Source of the DNA: Amycolatopsis sp. CA-230715
Lineage (GTDB): Bacteria; Actinomycetota; Actinomycetes; Mycobacteriales; Pseudonocardiaceae
Direction of reading: 5' to 3'
Length of the DNA stretch: 64,000 nucleotides
Assembly: GCF_018736145.1 (NCBI RefSeq)
Contig: NZ_CP059997.1
Location: 1,115,501 to 1,179,500 of the forward strand
Numbering within the stretch: the first letter of the stretch is position 1; every line of letters starts with the position of its first letter. Position numbers and translations under genes: made by a program. A model generated the notes under the pieces. The model saw only the letters and a list, made by a program, of their open reading frames with translations, did not search any database and had not been told where the DNA came from. This document shows positions 17,158 to 25,892 of the stretch, one piece after another.

Positions 17158-17304
17158 TCAGTCCGGACGAGCCGGGAGCTCGGCGCCGCAGAGTTCGCAC
17201 CGGGGCGAGTCCCCCTCGGCGAACCGGCCGCATTCGGGGCACACGCGGTCGAGCCAGCAGACCGGGTCGCCGCCCTGCGGTCCTTCCTCGCCGGATTCCA
17301 CCAC
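17158..17304 (-). CDS. Small double-CxxC zinc-ribbon protein
   Basis: A 47-48 residue reading frame with GTG starts at 17304 or 17301. The core VCPECGRFAEGDSPRCELCGAE has two CxxC knuckles that should hold one zinc ion, and GGDPVCWLDRVCPECG is a pattern I associate with short conserved actinobacterial proteins. It is convergent with the ABC-F gene (14 bp between stops) and divergent from the methyltransferase gene. Function unknown; protein or RNA binding is possible. Confidence 0.6.
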   Translation of the reverse strand: MVESGEEGPQGGDPVCWLDRVCPECGRFAEGDSPRCELCGAELPARPD

Positions 17305-17332
17305 ACCACCATACCCGCGAAAGGCCGATGTC

Positions 17333-17941
17333 TTGCACAGCACCGAAAACCCGTACTGGAACACCAATGTCGCCAGACATCCCAGCATCCTCCGCGCCGT
17401 CCCCGGCGGGTGCCGCGACGCCCTCGACGTCGGCTGCGGTGACGGGCTGCTGGCGCGAAAGCTTGCCACACGGGCGGAACGGGTCACCGGAATCGACAGC
17501 TCGCCGGAAATGATCGCCCTCGCCCGAGAGCGTGCCGATCCGGCGGTCACCTTCGTCGAAGGCGATTTCCTCGCCGCGCCACTTCCCCGCGAGAGCTACG
17601 ACTTCGTCTGTTCGGTGGCCACCATCCACCACCTCGACTTCGAAGCGGCCCTCGTCAGGATGCGCGAGCTGCTGCGGCCGGGCGGCACGCTCGTGGTGGT
17701 CGGCCTCGCCCGCGAAAAGAGCCCGCTGGAGTGGGCCGTCACGATCGCGGCCGCCCCGATCGTGCGGATCACGAAGGTGCTGCGCCGCGCGCACGGGCCG
17801 GACGGGATGCCCGCCGCCGACCCGAGGATGGGCTACGCGGAAGTACGAGCGGCGGCGCGGCGAATCCTTCCCGGTGTGCGATACCGCAGGCACGTGCTCC
17901 GCCGTTATTCGCTGACCTGGCGGAAACCAGGAGCCGAGTAG
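17333..17941 (+). CDS. Class I SAM-dependent methyltransferase
   Basis: 202 residues from a TTG at 17333; no ATG or GTG lies in frame near it, and GAAAGG eight bases upstream is the only ribosome-site candidate. ALDVGCGDGLLARKLA is the SAM-binding motif I, VTGIDSSPEMI motif II and LLRPGGTLVVVGL motif III. It resembles UbiE/COQ5-like small-molecule methyltransferases. The C-terminal part has two hydrophobic stretches. Substrate unknown. It is convergent with the monooxygenase gene. Confidence 0.82.
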   Translation: MHSTENPYWNTNVARHPSILRAVPGGCRDALDVGCGDGLLARKLATRAERVTGIDSSPEMIALARERADPAVTFVEGDFLAAPLPRESYDFVCSVATIHHLDFEAALVRMRELLRPGGTLVVVGLAREKSPLEWAVTIAAAPIVRITKVLRRAHGPDGMPAADPRMGYAEVRAAARRILPGVRYRRHVLRRYSLTWRKPGAE

Positions 17942-17966
17942 TCCACTTCGGATACCCGGAGCCGGG

Positions 17967-19448
17967 TCAGGCGTATTCGTAGTCGGTCACCGGGAAGTGG
18001 GTGGCCTGGTGGTGGGTGGACAGGGTGGAATTCGGGCGCAGCAGCGCCGCTTCCCCGTGCTGGTTGAAGTAGTAGCTGCGGGCGGACGAGCAGTCGCCGA
18101 CGTAGAAGACGGAGTCGCCGAGGCGGCCCGTCACCGCGTCGAGGAAGTTCTCGTTGGCGCGGTCGGTCACCTCGAACGTGGTGGCGCCGCGTCGGCGCAG
18201 CTCGCCGAAGAGCCGGTCGATGTGCTTCATCTGCGCTTCGATCGTGGTGAAGTACGACAGCCCGCTGTAGGAATACGGGCTGTTGAGGGAAAGCAGGTTC
18301 GGGAACCGCGGGACCGAGATGCCCTCGTAGGCCTGGAACCTGTTCTCCCGCCACCACTTCCCGAGGTTCCTGCCCTCGCGCCCGATGATCTCGATGGCGG
18401 GGAAGTTGGTGTCCCACAGGTCGAACCCGGTCGCGAGCAGCAGCGTGTCGATCTCGGTCGACCCGCCGTCGGAGGTGACGATCCGATCCGGTTCGACGCG
18501 GGCGATCGGCGAGGTCTCCAGGTGCACGTGCGGCTTGTTGAACGAGGACAGGTAGGTGTTGGAGAAGGTCGGCCGCTTGCAGCCGAACGAATAGCCGGGG
18601 GTCAATTTCCGCCGTACCACGGGATCCTTGACCTGGCGCCGCAGGTGCGCCCGCGCCAGCAATTCCGCGCCCCGGTTCGTGACGCGCGCCTGCCGGTAGC
18701 GCAGCACCCCGACCACCATCAGCATCTCCAGCAGGCTGGTGCTGACCACCCTGGCGAGGCGCTGGGTCACCGGCGCCCGCGCGAACAGCCGCCGCACGGC
18801 GGGCGGGATCCGCAGGTCCGGCTTCGGCGCGACCCAGATCGGGGTGCGCTGGTAGACGGTGAGCTCGGCGGCCTTCTTCGCCACCTTCGGCACGAGCTGG
18901 ACCGCGGTCGCGCCGGTGCCGATGATCGCGGCCCGCCGCCCGGTGAGGTCGTAGGAGTCGTCCCAGTCCGTGGTGTGCACGACCTTGCCCGCGAACGTGT
19001 CGATACCGGGGATGTCGGGCATCTTGGGCTGCGAAAGGAACCCGGTCGCGGTGACCAGGTAGCGCGCGGTGAGCACCTCGCCGCCGTCGAGGCGCACCTC
19101 CCAGTGCTGGGCGTCCTCGTCCCACCTCGCCCCGTCGACGACGGTGTCGAACCGCATGTGGCGGCGGAGGTCGTACTTGTCCGCCACGTGCTCGGCGTAC
19201 GCCTTGAGCTCGGCGCCGGGCGCGAACAACCGCGACCAGTGCGGGTTGGGTTCGAACGAGTACGAGTAGGTCACCGACGCGATGTCGACGGCGAGCCCGG
19301 GGTACCGGTTGACGTGCCAGGTCCCGCCGAGGTCGTCCTCGCGGTCGAGGATCACGAGGTCGTCGATACCGAGCCGCTTGAACTGGATCGCGGCCCCCAT
19401 CCCGCCGAACCCCGCCCCGACGATGACCGCCTCGAACCGCGGCGCCAT
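17967..19448 (-). CDS. Flavin-containing monooxygenase, Baeyer-Villiger type
   Basis: 493 residues from the ATG at 19448. GAGFGG (11-16) binds FAD, GGTWHVNRYPG (41-51) is the family motif after it, FAGKVVHTTDW (152-162) is the Baeyer-Villiger fingerprint FxGxxxHxxxW, and GTGATAVQ (177-184) binds NADPH. The enzyme should insert oxygen next to a ketone or oxidise a soft heteroatom. A divergent TetR gene with a 33-bp symmetrical site between the two start codons points to substrate-induced expression. Substrate not predictable. Confidence 0.9.
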   Translation of the reverse strand: MAPRFEAVIVGAGFGGMGAAIQFKRLGIDDLVILDREDDLGGTWHVNRYPGLAVDIASVTYSYSFEPNPHWSRLFAPGAELKAYAEHVADKYDLRRHMRFDTVVDGARWDEDAQHWEVRLDGGEVLTARYLVTATGFLSQPKMPDIPGIDTFAGKVVHTTDWDDSYDLTGRRAAIIGTGATAVQLVPKVAKKAAELTVYQRTPIWVAPKPDLRIPPAVRRLFARAPVTQRLARVVSTSLLEMLMVVGVLRYRQARVTNRGAELLARAHLRRQVKDPVVRRKLTPGYSFGCKRPTFSNTYLSSFNKPHVHLETSPIARVEPDRIVTSDGGSTEIDTLLLATGFDLWDTNFPAIEIIGREGRNLGKWWRENRFQAYEGISVPRFPNLLSLNSPYSYSGLSYFTTIEAQMKHIDRLFGELRRRGATTFEVTDRANENFLDAVTGRLGDSVFYVGDCSSARSYYFNQHGEAALLRPNSTLSTHHQATHFPVTDYEYA

Positions 19449-19476
19449 GCGCGTACCTCCTTGGCCGGACACCGAT

Positions 19477-19509
19477 AAACTGTCCCGTACATGAAGTACG
19501 CTAGAGTTT
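19477..19509. promoter_or_regulatory. 33-bp symmetrical operator between monooxygenase and TetR genes
   Basis: AAACT (19477-19481) and CGTAC (19486-19490) are mirrored by GTACG (19496-19500) and AGTTT (19505-19509) about a five-base centre, with equal four-base gaps in both arms. It lies 28 bp upstream of the monooxygenase ATG and 55 bp upstream of the TetR start, ideal for autoregulation and repression of the oxygenase. Confidence 0.7.
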
Positions 19510-19564
19510 CTCGATTGGTCGCGCAAGGACCGGGACGACCGGATCCACGGCGTAACCTGAGGCG

Positions 19565-20209
19565 GTGACCGTGACCTCGATCAGCGATCTCAACACGCCG
19601 AGGCTGCCCAGCGGGCGCCACCGCCTCACGAAGGACGACGTGGTCGCGTCGCAGCGCGGGCGCCTGATCGTGGCGCTGTTGGAAGCGGCGGCGGACAAGG
19701 GGTACCCGGCGACGACGATCGGGGACGTCGTGGAACGGGCCGGGGTGTCGCGCAAGACGTTCTACGAGCACTTCCCGTCCAAGGAGCACGGCTTCCAGGC
19801 CGCGTTCACCATCACCGCCGAGGTCGTCATCGGCCAGCTCGAAGCGGCCGCGGCCGCACCGCACGAGGACTGGCGCGCGCTGGTCCGCGCGACCGTGCAG
19901 GCCTACGTGGACGCGCTGGCCGCCGAGCCGGCGGCCGCCCGCGCGCTGCACGTCGAGACGCTGTCCGCCGGGCCCGCGGTGCTCGACCAGCGCGAGGCGA
20001 TGCTGCGGCTGTTCGCGGACCTCCTCCGCCAGGCGTGCCGCGAAGCACGGGGCGAATCCTGGCCGGAGCCGCCGGTCGACTGGTTCCGCTTCGCCATCGG
20101 CGGTATCGACGACCGGATCCGCGAATGCCTGCGGGGGCCCGGCGCGGACGGCCTTCCCGCACTCGGCGCGACGCTCGCGGACTGCACACTGGCGCTGCTG
20201 GGCGGTTGA
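19565..20209 (+). CDS. TetR-family transcriptional regulator
   Basis: 214 residues from the GTG at 19565; a second GTG two codons later is equally possible. TTIGDVVERAGVSRKTFYEHFPSKEHGFQAAF is the TetR DNA-binding domain. It is divergent from the Baeyer-Villiger-type monooxygenase with a 33-bp palindrome between, so it is the likely repressor of that gene. The C-terminal domain is alanine-rich and gives no ligand clue. A TCCACAGTGGA palindrome follows its stop by four bases. Confidence 0.87.
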   Translation: MTVTSISDLNTPRLPSGRHRLTKDDVVASQRGRLIVALLEAAADKGYPATTIGDVVERAGVSRKTFYEHFPSKEHGFQAAFTITAEVVIGQLEAAAAAPHEDWRALVRATVQAYVDALAAEPAAARALHVETLSAGPAVLDQREAMLRLFADLLRQACREARGESWPEPPVDWFRFAIGGIDDRIRECLRGPGADGLPALGATLADCTLALLGG

Positions 20210-20229
20210 CTGTCCACAGTGGAGCTTGG

Positions 20230-20577
20230 CTAGCCGCCGGAGAACCTGTTCGCTAGGTCGCGCAGCCGCTCGGCGGCCTCGGCTAGCTGATCGCCGCTGA
20301 TGGTCGCCCCCGGCGCCGAACCCGCCCACCCGAGGCGCTCGATCTCCTCGGCGAGGCGCAGGTACTCCCGGTGGGCGTGGTCCCGGCAAGCGAGGCAGGT
20401 GACGCTTTCCGGACGGGACGAGGTCATCGCGTAGGGCGCCTGGATCCCGCACCCGGTGGTGACCACGCTCGGCGCGTCCGTCGCACGGCCCAGCATCGAC
20501 GAGACGACGTTGCGGAAATCGGGGCCGCTCTCCAGTACCTTCCGCTCGACGTGGATGTGCGGATCGGGTGCGCCCAT
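20230..20577 (-). CDS. Conserved hypothetical protein with a CxxC motif
   Basis: 115 residues. TTGCGIQAPYAMTSSRPESVTCLACRDHAHREYLRLAEEIERLG contains three cysteines (Cys43, and VTCLAC) and a histidine pair that could hold zinc, followed by a charged helix. I recognise the general look of small actinobacterial proteins that carry a single zinc-binding segment but cannot name a family. It is convergent with the TetR gene and divergent from the quinone oxidoreductase. Codon usage fits its neighbours. Confidence 0.6.
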   Translation of the reverse strand: MGAPDPHIHVERKVLESGPDFRNVVSSMLGRATDAPSVVTTGCGIQAPYAMTSSRPESVTCLACRDHAHREYLRLAEEIERLGWAGSAPGATISGDQLAEAAERLRDLANRFSGG

Positions 20578-20711
20578 CTGCGCCCGCGCCTCCGTCCGGA
20601 TCGGCCAGGAACCAGGCTACCCCTGGCAGGCGCCTGCCAGCGTGGCGTGCGCGCCTGCCAGCGGCTTGCGTCAAGCTCGGTCCGAAGCTCACCACGAGAA
20701 CGGAGCACTCC

Positions 20712-21614
20712 ATGAAGGCGGTCTCGTTCAGCCGGTTCGGCGGTCCGGAGGTTCTCGAACTCGTGGACCTCCCCGATCCGCACCCCGGCCCCGGTCAGGT
20801 CCGGATCGCGGTGCGCGCCGCGGGGCTCAACGCGAGCGACTGGAAGAAGCGCCAAGGCCTGATGGACCCGGAACTTCCGCAGACCATGGGCTACGAAGCG
20901 GCGGGCGTCGTCGACGAAGTCGGCGACGGCGTCACCGATGTCGCCGTCGGTGACCGCGTGTTCGGGTTGTCCGCCGTCAGCGGCGCTCAGGCGGACCTGG
21001 CGGTGCTGGCCTGCTACGCACCGATCCCGCCGTCGCTCGGCTTCGCCGGGGCGGCCGCGCTCCCGGCCGCGGTCGAGACGGCGGCGCGAGCGCTCGACCA
21101 GCTCGGCGTCGGCAGTGGCGGCACGGTGCTCGTCAACGGCGCCTCCGGAAATGTCGGCAGCGCCGCGGTCCAGCTCGCCGTGGTCCGCGGCGCGCGTGTG
21201 ATCGGCACCGGCGGCCCGGCCAGCCACGATTTCCTGCGCTCGCTCGGCGCCGAACCCGTCGCCTACGGCGCGGGTCTGGCCGAGCGGGTCCGCGCGCTCG
21301 CCCCCGACGGGGTCGACCTGGCGCTCGACGTGGCAGGGAGCGGTGTTCTGCCCGAGCTCGTCGAACTCGCCGGTGGTCCGGCGCACGTGCTCACCATCGC
21401 CGATTTCGCCGGTGCGCAACGACACGGCGTGCGGTTCAGCGGCGGCGACGCGGGCCGCGCGCTCTACGCGATCGCCCAGATCGGCGAGCTGGTCGAGTCC
21501 GGCCGGTTCTCGCTGCCCGTCGGGCGGACGTTCCCCCTGTCCGAAGTGGCCGAAGCACACCGTGCCGGCGAAGCGGGCCTGGTGCGCGGAAAGCTCGTCC
21601 TGCTGGTCGCCTGA
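20712..21614 (+). CDS. Zinc-free quinone oxidoreductase (medium-chain dehydrogenase)
   Basis: 300 residues from the ATG at 20712. The catalytic half holds LPDPHPGPGQVRIAVRAAGLNASDWKKRQG and MGYEAAGVVDEVGDGV. The NADPH-binding half has VLVNGASGNVGSAAVQLAV. No catalytic zinc cysteine or structural zinc cluster is present, as expected for quinone reductases. The role is reduction of quinones or enones with NADPH. It is 85 bp upstream of the AAA+ gene and may share its transcript, but the strong ribosome site in front of the AAA+ gene suggests separate control. Confidence 0.87.
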   Translation: MKAVSFSRFGGPEVLELVDLPDPHPGPGQVRIAVRAAGLNASDWKKRQGLMDPELPQTMGYEAAGVVDEVGDGVTDVAVGDRVFGLSAVSGAQADLAVLACYAPIPPSLGFAGAAALPAAVETAARALDQLGVGSGGTVLVNGASGNVGSAAVQLAVVRGARVIGTGGPASHDFLRSLGAEPVAYGAGLAERVRALAPDGVDLALDVAGSGVLPELVELAGGPAHVLTIADFAGAQRHGVRFSGGDAGRALYAIAQIGELVESGRFSLPVGRTFPLSEVAEAHRAGEAGLVRGKLVLLVA

Positions 21615-21698
21615 CCGCGGGCTTCGCCGAACCGGGCGTGGTCCCCGGCTCGTGGACGTAGGGTTGGGCTTGCTTGATCGGCTCACCCGGGAGGTTCC

Positions 21699-24485
21699 AT
21701 GTCGTCCGCCGGCCGCGTCGAGGTGCCCGACGAACTGGTGCCGCTGCTCGGCGACAAACCGCATCTCAACGTGTTCGGGCCGACGAAGCCGTGGGTGCCG
21801 CCCGAGGGCTGGCTCGAGGACACCCGGCGGCGGCTGATCGCGATCGCCGAACGCGAGGAGCTGGCGGGCCACCCCATCGTGGTGGACAGGGAGCTCTACC
21901 GAGAAGGGGTCCCTGTCGCGGTGAAGGAGATCAACATCATGACCGAGCAGATGCTCGGAGCGTCCACCGAGAAGTCGGGTTCGCTGCAGAACCTCGGTCC
22001 GCTGTTCGTCACCGAGCACCGGCGCGAGCCCACTCCGGTGTACTTCAGCGGCACGCAGATGAACCGGTACGTGCCGATCGTGCCGGGCGAAGCGTTCCGG
22101 GATTCCGACAGCCCGCAGCGGCGTGACGCCGTCCTCGCCTATTACCGGGACCTGCTCGACGTACTCGCCGAGTTCCCGCCGTTCGCGGTGCGGGCGGGCG
22201 CGCTCGCCGACGCGCACCGGAGGATCATCGGCGATCCCGAGCTCCTCGACCTGCACCGGACACGGTCGGTCACCGAGCTGGCCGAGGTGTGGCGCACCCG
22301 CGTGCTCACCGACGCCGACCGGACCGCGCTGCCGGATTTCTTCGGCGCCGCCGAGCACCTGTCGTGGACGCTGACCGGGTTGCGGGCGGTGCACGAACGC
22401 CTGCTCGCCACCGCGGGCCCCGAAGGCGCCCCGTTCCTCGATCTGCTCGCGGCGTTGGTGCTCAGGCTCGGCCTGGACTCGCCACCCGCCACCATCGCCA
22501 CCTCCGATCTCGGGGTGGACGGGGTGGCGGAGATCCGGCGGAGCATGAGCGCGTTGCGCGCCGGGTTCGACGGGCAGGCGTGGCGCCAGAAGCTGCGGGA
22601 CTGGCTCGAACGCGCGATCGTCGCGGGGGAGGCCGAAACCGCCCGCGTCTGGGCGGGGTTGTTCTGGCTCTGCGCGACCACTTTCAACGGGCTGCCGCAC
22701 CTGCCCAAGATCCCCGACAACAGCATCACCGTCGCGCCCGGCTACCTGTCGAGCCTGCGGATGCTGTGCCAGCCGCGCCGCACCGTGGTCAACCCGCTCG
22801 TCACCCGGCTGGCCACAATGGACACCCCGGGCACCGCGGCCGCGCCGCTCGCACCGTCGCGAATGGACGGTTCGGCGAAGCACGAGGACACCGGCGAGTT
22901 CGGGCCGGAGCTGGCGGAACTGGTCGGGCTCGGTGCGATCAAGCCGAGGGTGGCGCGCATCCACGCCGAGGCCAAGATCGAAGCCCTGCGCCGGGAATCG
23001 GGCCTGCCCCCGGTCCGCACCCGGCGGCACATGGTGTTCGCGGGCAACCCCGGTACCGCCAAGACCACCGTGGCCAAGCTCATCGGGCGCATCTACGCCG
23101 CGTACGGCGTGCTCGCCTCCGGCGAGGTGTCCGAAGTGAGCAGGGTCGAGCTGTTCAACGGCGTCAAGGTGACCGCAGCGGCGGCCAAGGCCGCTGGCGG
23201 CATCCTGATGCTGGAGATCGGCCACGACAACGCGACCAGCGAAGGCTCGCGCGAAGCGGTCGCGACGCTGATCAGGACGATGGACGAGCGCGACGATCTC
23301 GTGGTCGTGGCGACCGGGCATCCCCGTGCCGTCGCGGAGTTCCTGACCGTCCACCCCGGACTCGCGCCCCGGTTCCCGACCACGCTGAACTTCGTCGACT
23401 ACGGCGACGACGAGCTGGTCGAGTTGTTCGCGCTGATGGCGCGCCGGGCCGGGTTCGCGCTCGGCGACGGCGTGCTGGACCGGGTGCGCAAACTGGTGAC
23501 GCGCATGCCGCGCACGGCCGGGTTCGGCAACGCGTGGGTCATCCGGAACCTGCTCGAGGAATCCGCGTCGCACCAGGCCATGCGAATTTCCGGCACCGGG
23601 ACGCCGACGCCGGAGCAGCTGCGGGATCTCCGCGACACCGACATCGCGGTGCCGCTGTCGATCGTCCTCGCGCCGGGCCACGACGGCGACCCGATGGCCG
23701 AGCTCGAAGCGCTCGTCGGGCTGCGGGAGGTCAAGAAGCAGGTCCAGCTGCTCGTGGCCGAGGCGCGTGCCGAAACGGTGCGGGTCAAGGCCGGGTTGTC
23801 CGCTGGCGAGCGGTCGAGGCACATGGTGTTCATCGGCAATCCCGGCACCGCCAAGACCACGGTGGCCCGGTTGATCGCCAGGGTGTACGCGGATCTCGGT
23901 CTGCTCGGCTCGGGGCAACTGGTGGAGGTGTCCCGGGGCGATCTCGTCGGCCAGTACGTCGGCCAGACCGCGCCGAGGGTGAAGGCCGCCGTGGAACAGG
24001 CGCTGGGTGGCGTGCTGTTCATCGACGAGGCGTATTCGCTGACCTACTCCGACTATTCGGGCGACTTCGGGCACGAGGCGCTTTCCACGCTGCTCAAGCT
24101 GATGGAGGACCACCGCGACGACCTGGTGGTGATCGCCGCGGGCTACGAGCGGGAAATGCGCGACTTCCTCGCCAAGAACAGCGGGCTGGTGTCCCGGTTC
24201 CCGACCGTGCTGGAGTTCCCCGACTACTCGGGCGCTGAACTGGTGGAGATCTTCGAGGCGGCGGCCACGACCGCGGGCTACTTGCTCGGCGAAGGCGTGA
24301 CGGACTGGGTCGACATGCTGCTCGCCGACGTCGACCGGGGGCCGTCGTTCGGCAACGGCAGGACCGTCCGCAACCTGCTCGAAGCCACCGTCGCCAACCA
24401 GGCCGCGCGGATCGTCGAACTGACCGACGCCGCACCGGAGGTGATCCGCGAACTGCGCGTCGCCGACCTCCCACGGCGGCTCTAG
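21699..24485 (+). CDS. Tandem AAA+ (CbxX/SpoVK-like) ATPase with long N-terminal domain
   Basis: 928 residues; GGGAGG sits just before the ATG. Residues 1 to about 390 form an unassigned domain. Two CbxX-type AAA+ modules follow, related to CbbX, SpoVK and the C-terminal half of type VII secretion EccA. Module two is complete: Walker A GNPGTAKTT from 713, pore loop GQYVGQT, Walker B VLFIDEAYSL with Asp776 and Glu777, and arginine-bearing sensor segments. Module one keeps Walker A (449-457) but its Walker B reads GGILMLEIGHDN, so the Asp-Glu pair is replaced by Glu506-Ile507, and its pore loop is shortened. It should bind ATP but hydrolyse poorly. No ESX genes are nearby. Remodelling of an unknown client is the best guess. 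Confidence 0.88.
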   Translation: MSSAGRVEVPDELVPLLGDKPHLNVFGPTKPWVPPEGWLEDTRRRLIAIAEREELAGHPIVVDRELYREGVPVAVKEINIMTEQMLGASTEKSGSLQNLGPLFVTEHRREPTPVYFSGTQMNRYVPIVPGEAFRDSDSPQRRDAVLAYYRDLLDVLAEFPPFAVRAGALADAHRRIIGDPELLDLHRTRSVTELAEVWRTRVLTDADRTALPDFFGAAEHLSWTLTGLRAVHERLLATAGPEGAPFLDLLAALVLRLGLDSPPATIATSDLGVDGVAEIRRSMSALRAGFDGQAWRQKLRDWLERAIVAGEAETARVWAGLFWLCATTFNGLPHLPKIPDNSITVAPGYLSSLRMLCQPRRTVVNPLVTRLATMDTPGTAAAPLAPSRMDGSAKHEDTGEFGPELAELVGLGAIKPRVARIHAEAKIEALRRESGLPPVRTRRHMVFAGNPGTAKTTVAKLIGRIYAAYGVLASGEVSEVSRVELFNGVKVTAAAAKAAGGILMLEIGHDNATSEGSREAVATLIRTMDERDDLVVVATGHPRAVAEFLTVHPGLAPRFPTTLNFVDYGDDELVELFALMARRAGFALGDGVLDRVRKLVTRMPRTAGFGNAWVIRNLLEESASHQAMRISGTGTPTPEQLRDLRDTDIAVPLSIVLAPGHDGDPMAELEALVGLREVKKQVQLLVAEARAETVRVKAGLSAGERSRHMVFIGNPGTAKTTVARLIARVYADLGLLGSGQLVEVSRGDLVGQYVGQTAPRVKAAVEQALGGVLFIDEAYSLTYSDYSGDFGHEALSTLLKLMEDHRDDLVVIAAGYEREMRDFLAKNSGLVSRFPTVLEFPDYSGAELVEIFEAAATTAGYLLGEGVTDWVDMLLADVDRGPSFGNGRTVRNLLEATVANQAARIVELTDAAPEVIRELRVADLPRRL

Positions 24486-25162
24486 GCGTTCCCGCTGCGT
24501 TCGAGACGGACGCAGCAGTGGCCTGGCGCCGGAGCGAGCGCGGCGCGCACGCCTCGCGCGCCGATGCCGTCAAGGACGCCTTCGAGCAGGCTCAGGGTCA
24601 TTCCGCACACGAGTTCGGCGTGGGACTGCGCCAGCCGGTGGAACGGGCAGTTGCCCAGTACGACGTCGCCGTCCTCGGCGCGCGGCTCGAAGCCGTACTC
24701 CTCCAGTACGCACCGGACGGCTTCGGCGCCGCGGGCGGTGCGCAGCGCGGCCTCGCCAAGCTGGTGGCCGAGCGCGCCGGCCTGCTCGGCCAGCACCGAT
24801 TTCGGTGCCCGCCCCGACTCGTCCGCCGTTTCGAGCGCCGAGGCCAGCAGGTGCGCGGCGAGGTCGTAGTGGCGGTCCGGCAGCGACACCGTCACCTGGC
24901 GGGACGAGCGCCGGTAGAGCTTGGCCGGACGCCCCGCGCCGGGCCCGCTGCGGCCGGTGCGGCGCTCGTAGGTGACTTCGAGCAGGCACTCCCCGACCAG
25001 CTTGTCGAGGTGGAACGCCACCGTCGGCCGCGGCACACCGGTCGCCGCGGCCACCTCGTCGCGCCCGACCGGCGCCGCCTGCCGCGCCACGTAGTCGTAG
25101 AGCCGCCTGCGCGTGGGTTCGCCGAGCGCCGCCACCGCCGAGACGGCCGGGGGTTCTGTCAT
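24482..25162 (-). CDS. SufR-like helix-turn-helix regulator with C-terminal cysteines
   Basis: 226 residues from the ATG at 25162 (a GTG at 25171 adds three). LGEPTRRRLYDYVARQ and VAAATGVPRPTVAFHLDKLV form a winged helix of the COG2345 type. The C-terminal half has Cys172 and Cys186 in NCPFHRLAQSHAELVCGM, plus Cys216 and Cys217 in GHCCVRL. This Cys pattern resembles the iron-sulfur regulator SufR, so an Fe-S cluster or redox signal is likely. It is divergent from folE across 99 bp, so folE is the prime target. The stop overlaps the AAA+ gene by four bases. Confidence 0.82.
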   Translation of the reverse strand: MTEPPAVSAVAALGEPTRRRLYDYVARQAAPVGRDEVAAATGVPRPTVAFHLDKLVGECLLEVTYERRTGRSGPGAGRPAKLYRRSSRQVTVSLPDRHYDLAAHLLASALETADESGRAPKSVLAEQAGALGHQLGEAALRTARGAEAVRCVLEEYGFEPRAEDGDVVLGNCPFHRLAQSHAELVCGMTLSLLEGVLDGIGARGVRAALAPAPGHCCVRLERSGNA

Positions 25163-25188
25163 GCCTGCCACTCTAAAACAAACTTTGG

Positions 25189-25218
25189 TTGACGAAAACC
25201 GCGCGCGACTTCTAGGGT
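25189..25218 (+). promoter_or_regulatory. Probable housekeeping-type promoter of folE
   Basis: TTGACG at 25189-25194 and TAGGGT at 25213-25218 are 18 bp apart, a good match to an actinobacterial vegetative promoter, with folE starting 43 bp further. The segment CAAACTTTGGTTG overlapping the -35 box has partial dyad symmetry and could be the site of the divergent SufR-like regulator. Confidence 0.5.
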
Positions 25219-25261
25219 CGGCTCAGCTTTTTCGCGCACCCGAACGTGAGGACCCGCCCCG

Positions 25262-25888
25262 ATGAGTGTCGAGAACCTGGAAGAAGCCGCCGCACCGGTA
25301 CGGCACCTCGGCGTGGTCCACGACCGGGGCGCGGTCGACCTGCCCGCCGCGCGGCGAGCCGTGGCCGATCTCCTGGTCGCACTCGGCAAGGACCCGTCGT
25401 CCGAGCACCTCGCCGACACCCCGCGCCGGGTCGCGAACTCCTACGCGGAACTGCTCACCCCGCGCGAGTTCCAGCTGACCACCTTCCCCAACGACGAGGC
25501 CTACGACGAACTGGTGGTGGCGAAGAGCATCCCCGTCCAGTCGCTGTGCGAGCACCACCTGCTGCCGTTCCACGGTGTCGCGCACGTCGGCTACCTGCCC
25601 GGCGAACGCATCCTGGGACTGTCGAAGCTCGCCAGGGTCGTCGAACTGTTCGCGCGCGACCTCCAGGTCCAGGAACGCCTGACCAAGCAGGTCGCCGACT
25701 GGCTGCAAGAACACCTCGCACCCCGGGGCGTCGGCGTCGTGATCGAAGCCGAGCACATGTGCATGTCGCTGCGCGGCGTGCAGGCCGCCGGTGCGCGCAC
25801 GGTCACCTCCGCCCTGCACGGCCTGCTGCGCGAAGACCGCGGCACCCGGCAGGAGTTCTTCGCCGTCAGCGGAATCAGCGCCTCCTGA
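25262..25888 (+). CDS. folE: GTP cyclohydrolase I
   Basis: 208 residues, full family length. It opens the GTP ring to make 7,8-dihydroneopterin triphosphate, the first step to folate, tetrahydrobiopterin and some deazapurines. SLCEHHLLPFHG supplies zinc ligands Cys96 and His99 with the catalytic histidine nearby, and EHMCMSLRG gives the third ligand Cys167. KLARVVELFARDLQVQERLT is the typical helix. The gene stands alone, away from other folate genes, and is divergent from a SufR-like regulator, so it may be a second, conditionally expressed copy. A small hairpin follows its stop. Confidence 0.95.
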   Translation: MSVENLEEAAAPVRHLGVVHDRGAVDLPAARRAVADLLVALGKDPSSEHLADTPRRVANSYAELLTPREFQLTTFPNDEAYDELVVAKSIPVQSLCEHHLLPFHGVAHVGYLPGERILGLSKLARVVELFARDLQVQERLTKQVADWLQEHLAPRGVGVVIEAEHMCMSLRGVQAAGARTVTSALHGLLREDRGTRQEFFAVSGISAS

Positions 25889-25892
25889 CCCA

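Noticed and set aside
20424..24113. A 1229-codon open frame on the minus strand
   Set aside because: Antisense of the AAA+ and quinone oxidoreductase genes. The opposite strand carries clear Walker motifs and ribosome sites; this one has none.
21699..24485. Type VII secretion locus based on the EccA-like ATPase
   Set aside because: No EccB-E, EsxA/B, PE/PPE pair or mycosin gene is nearby; the protein also has two AAA+ modules, unlike EccA.
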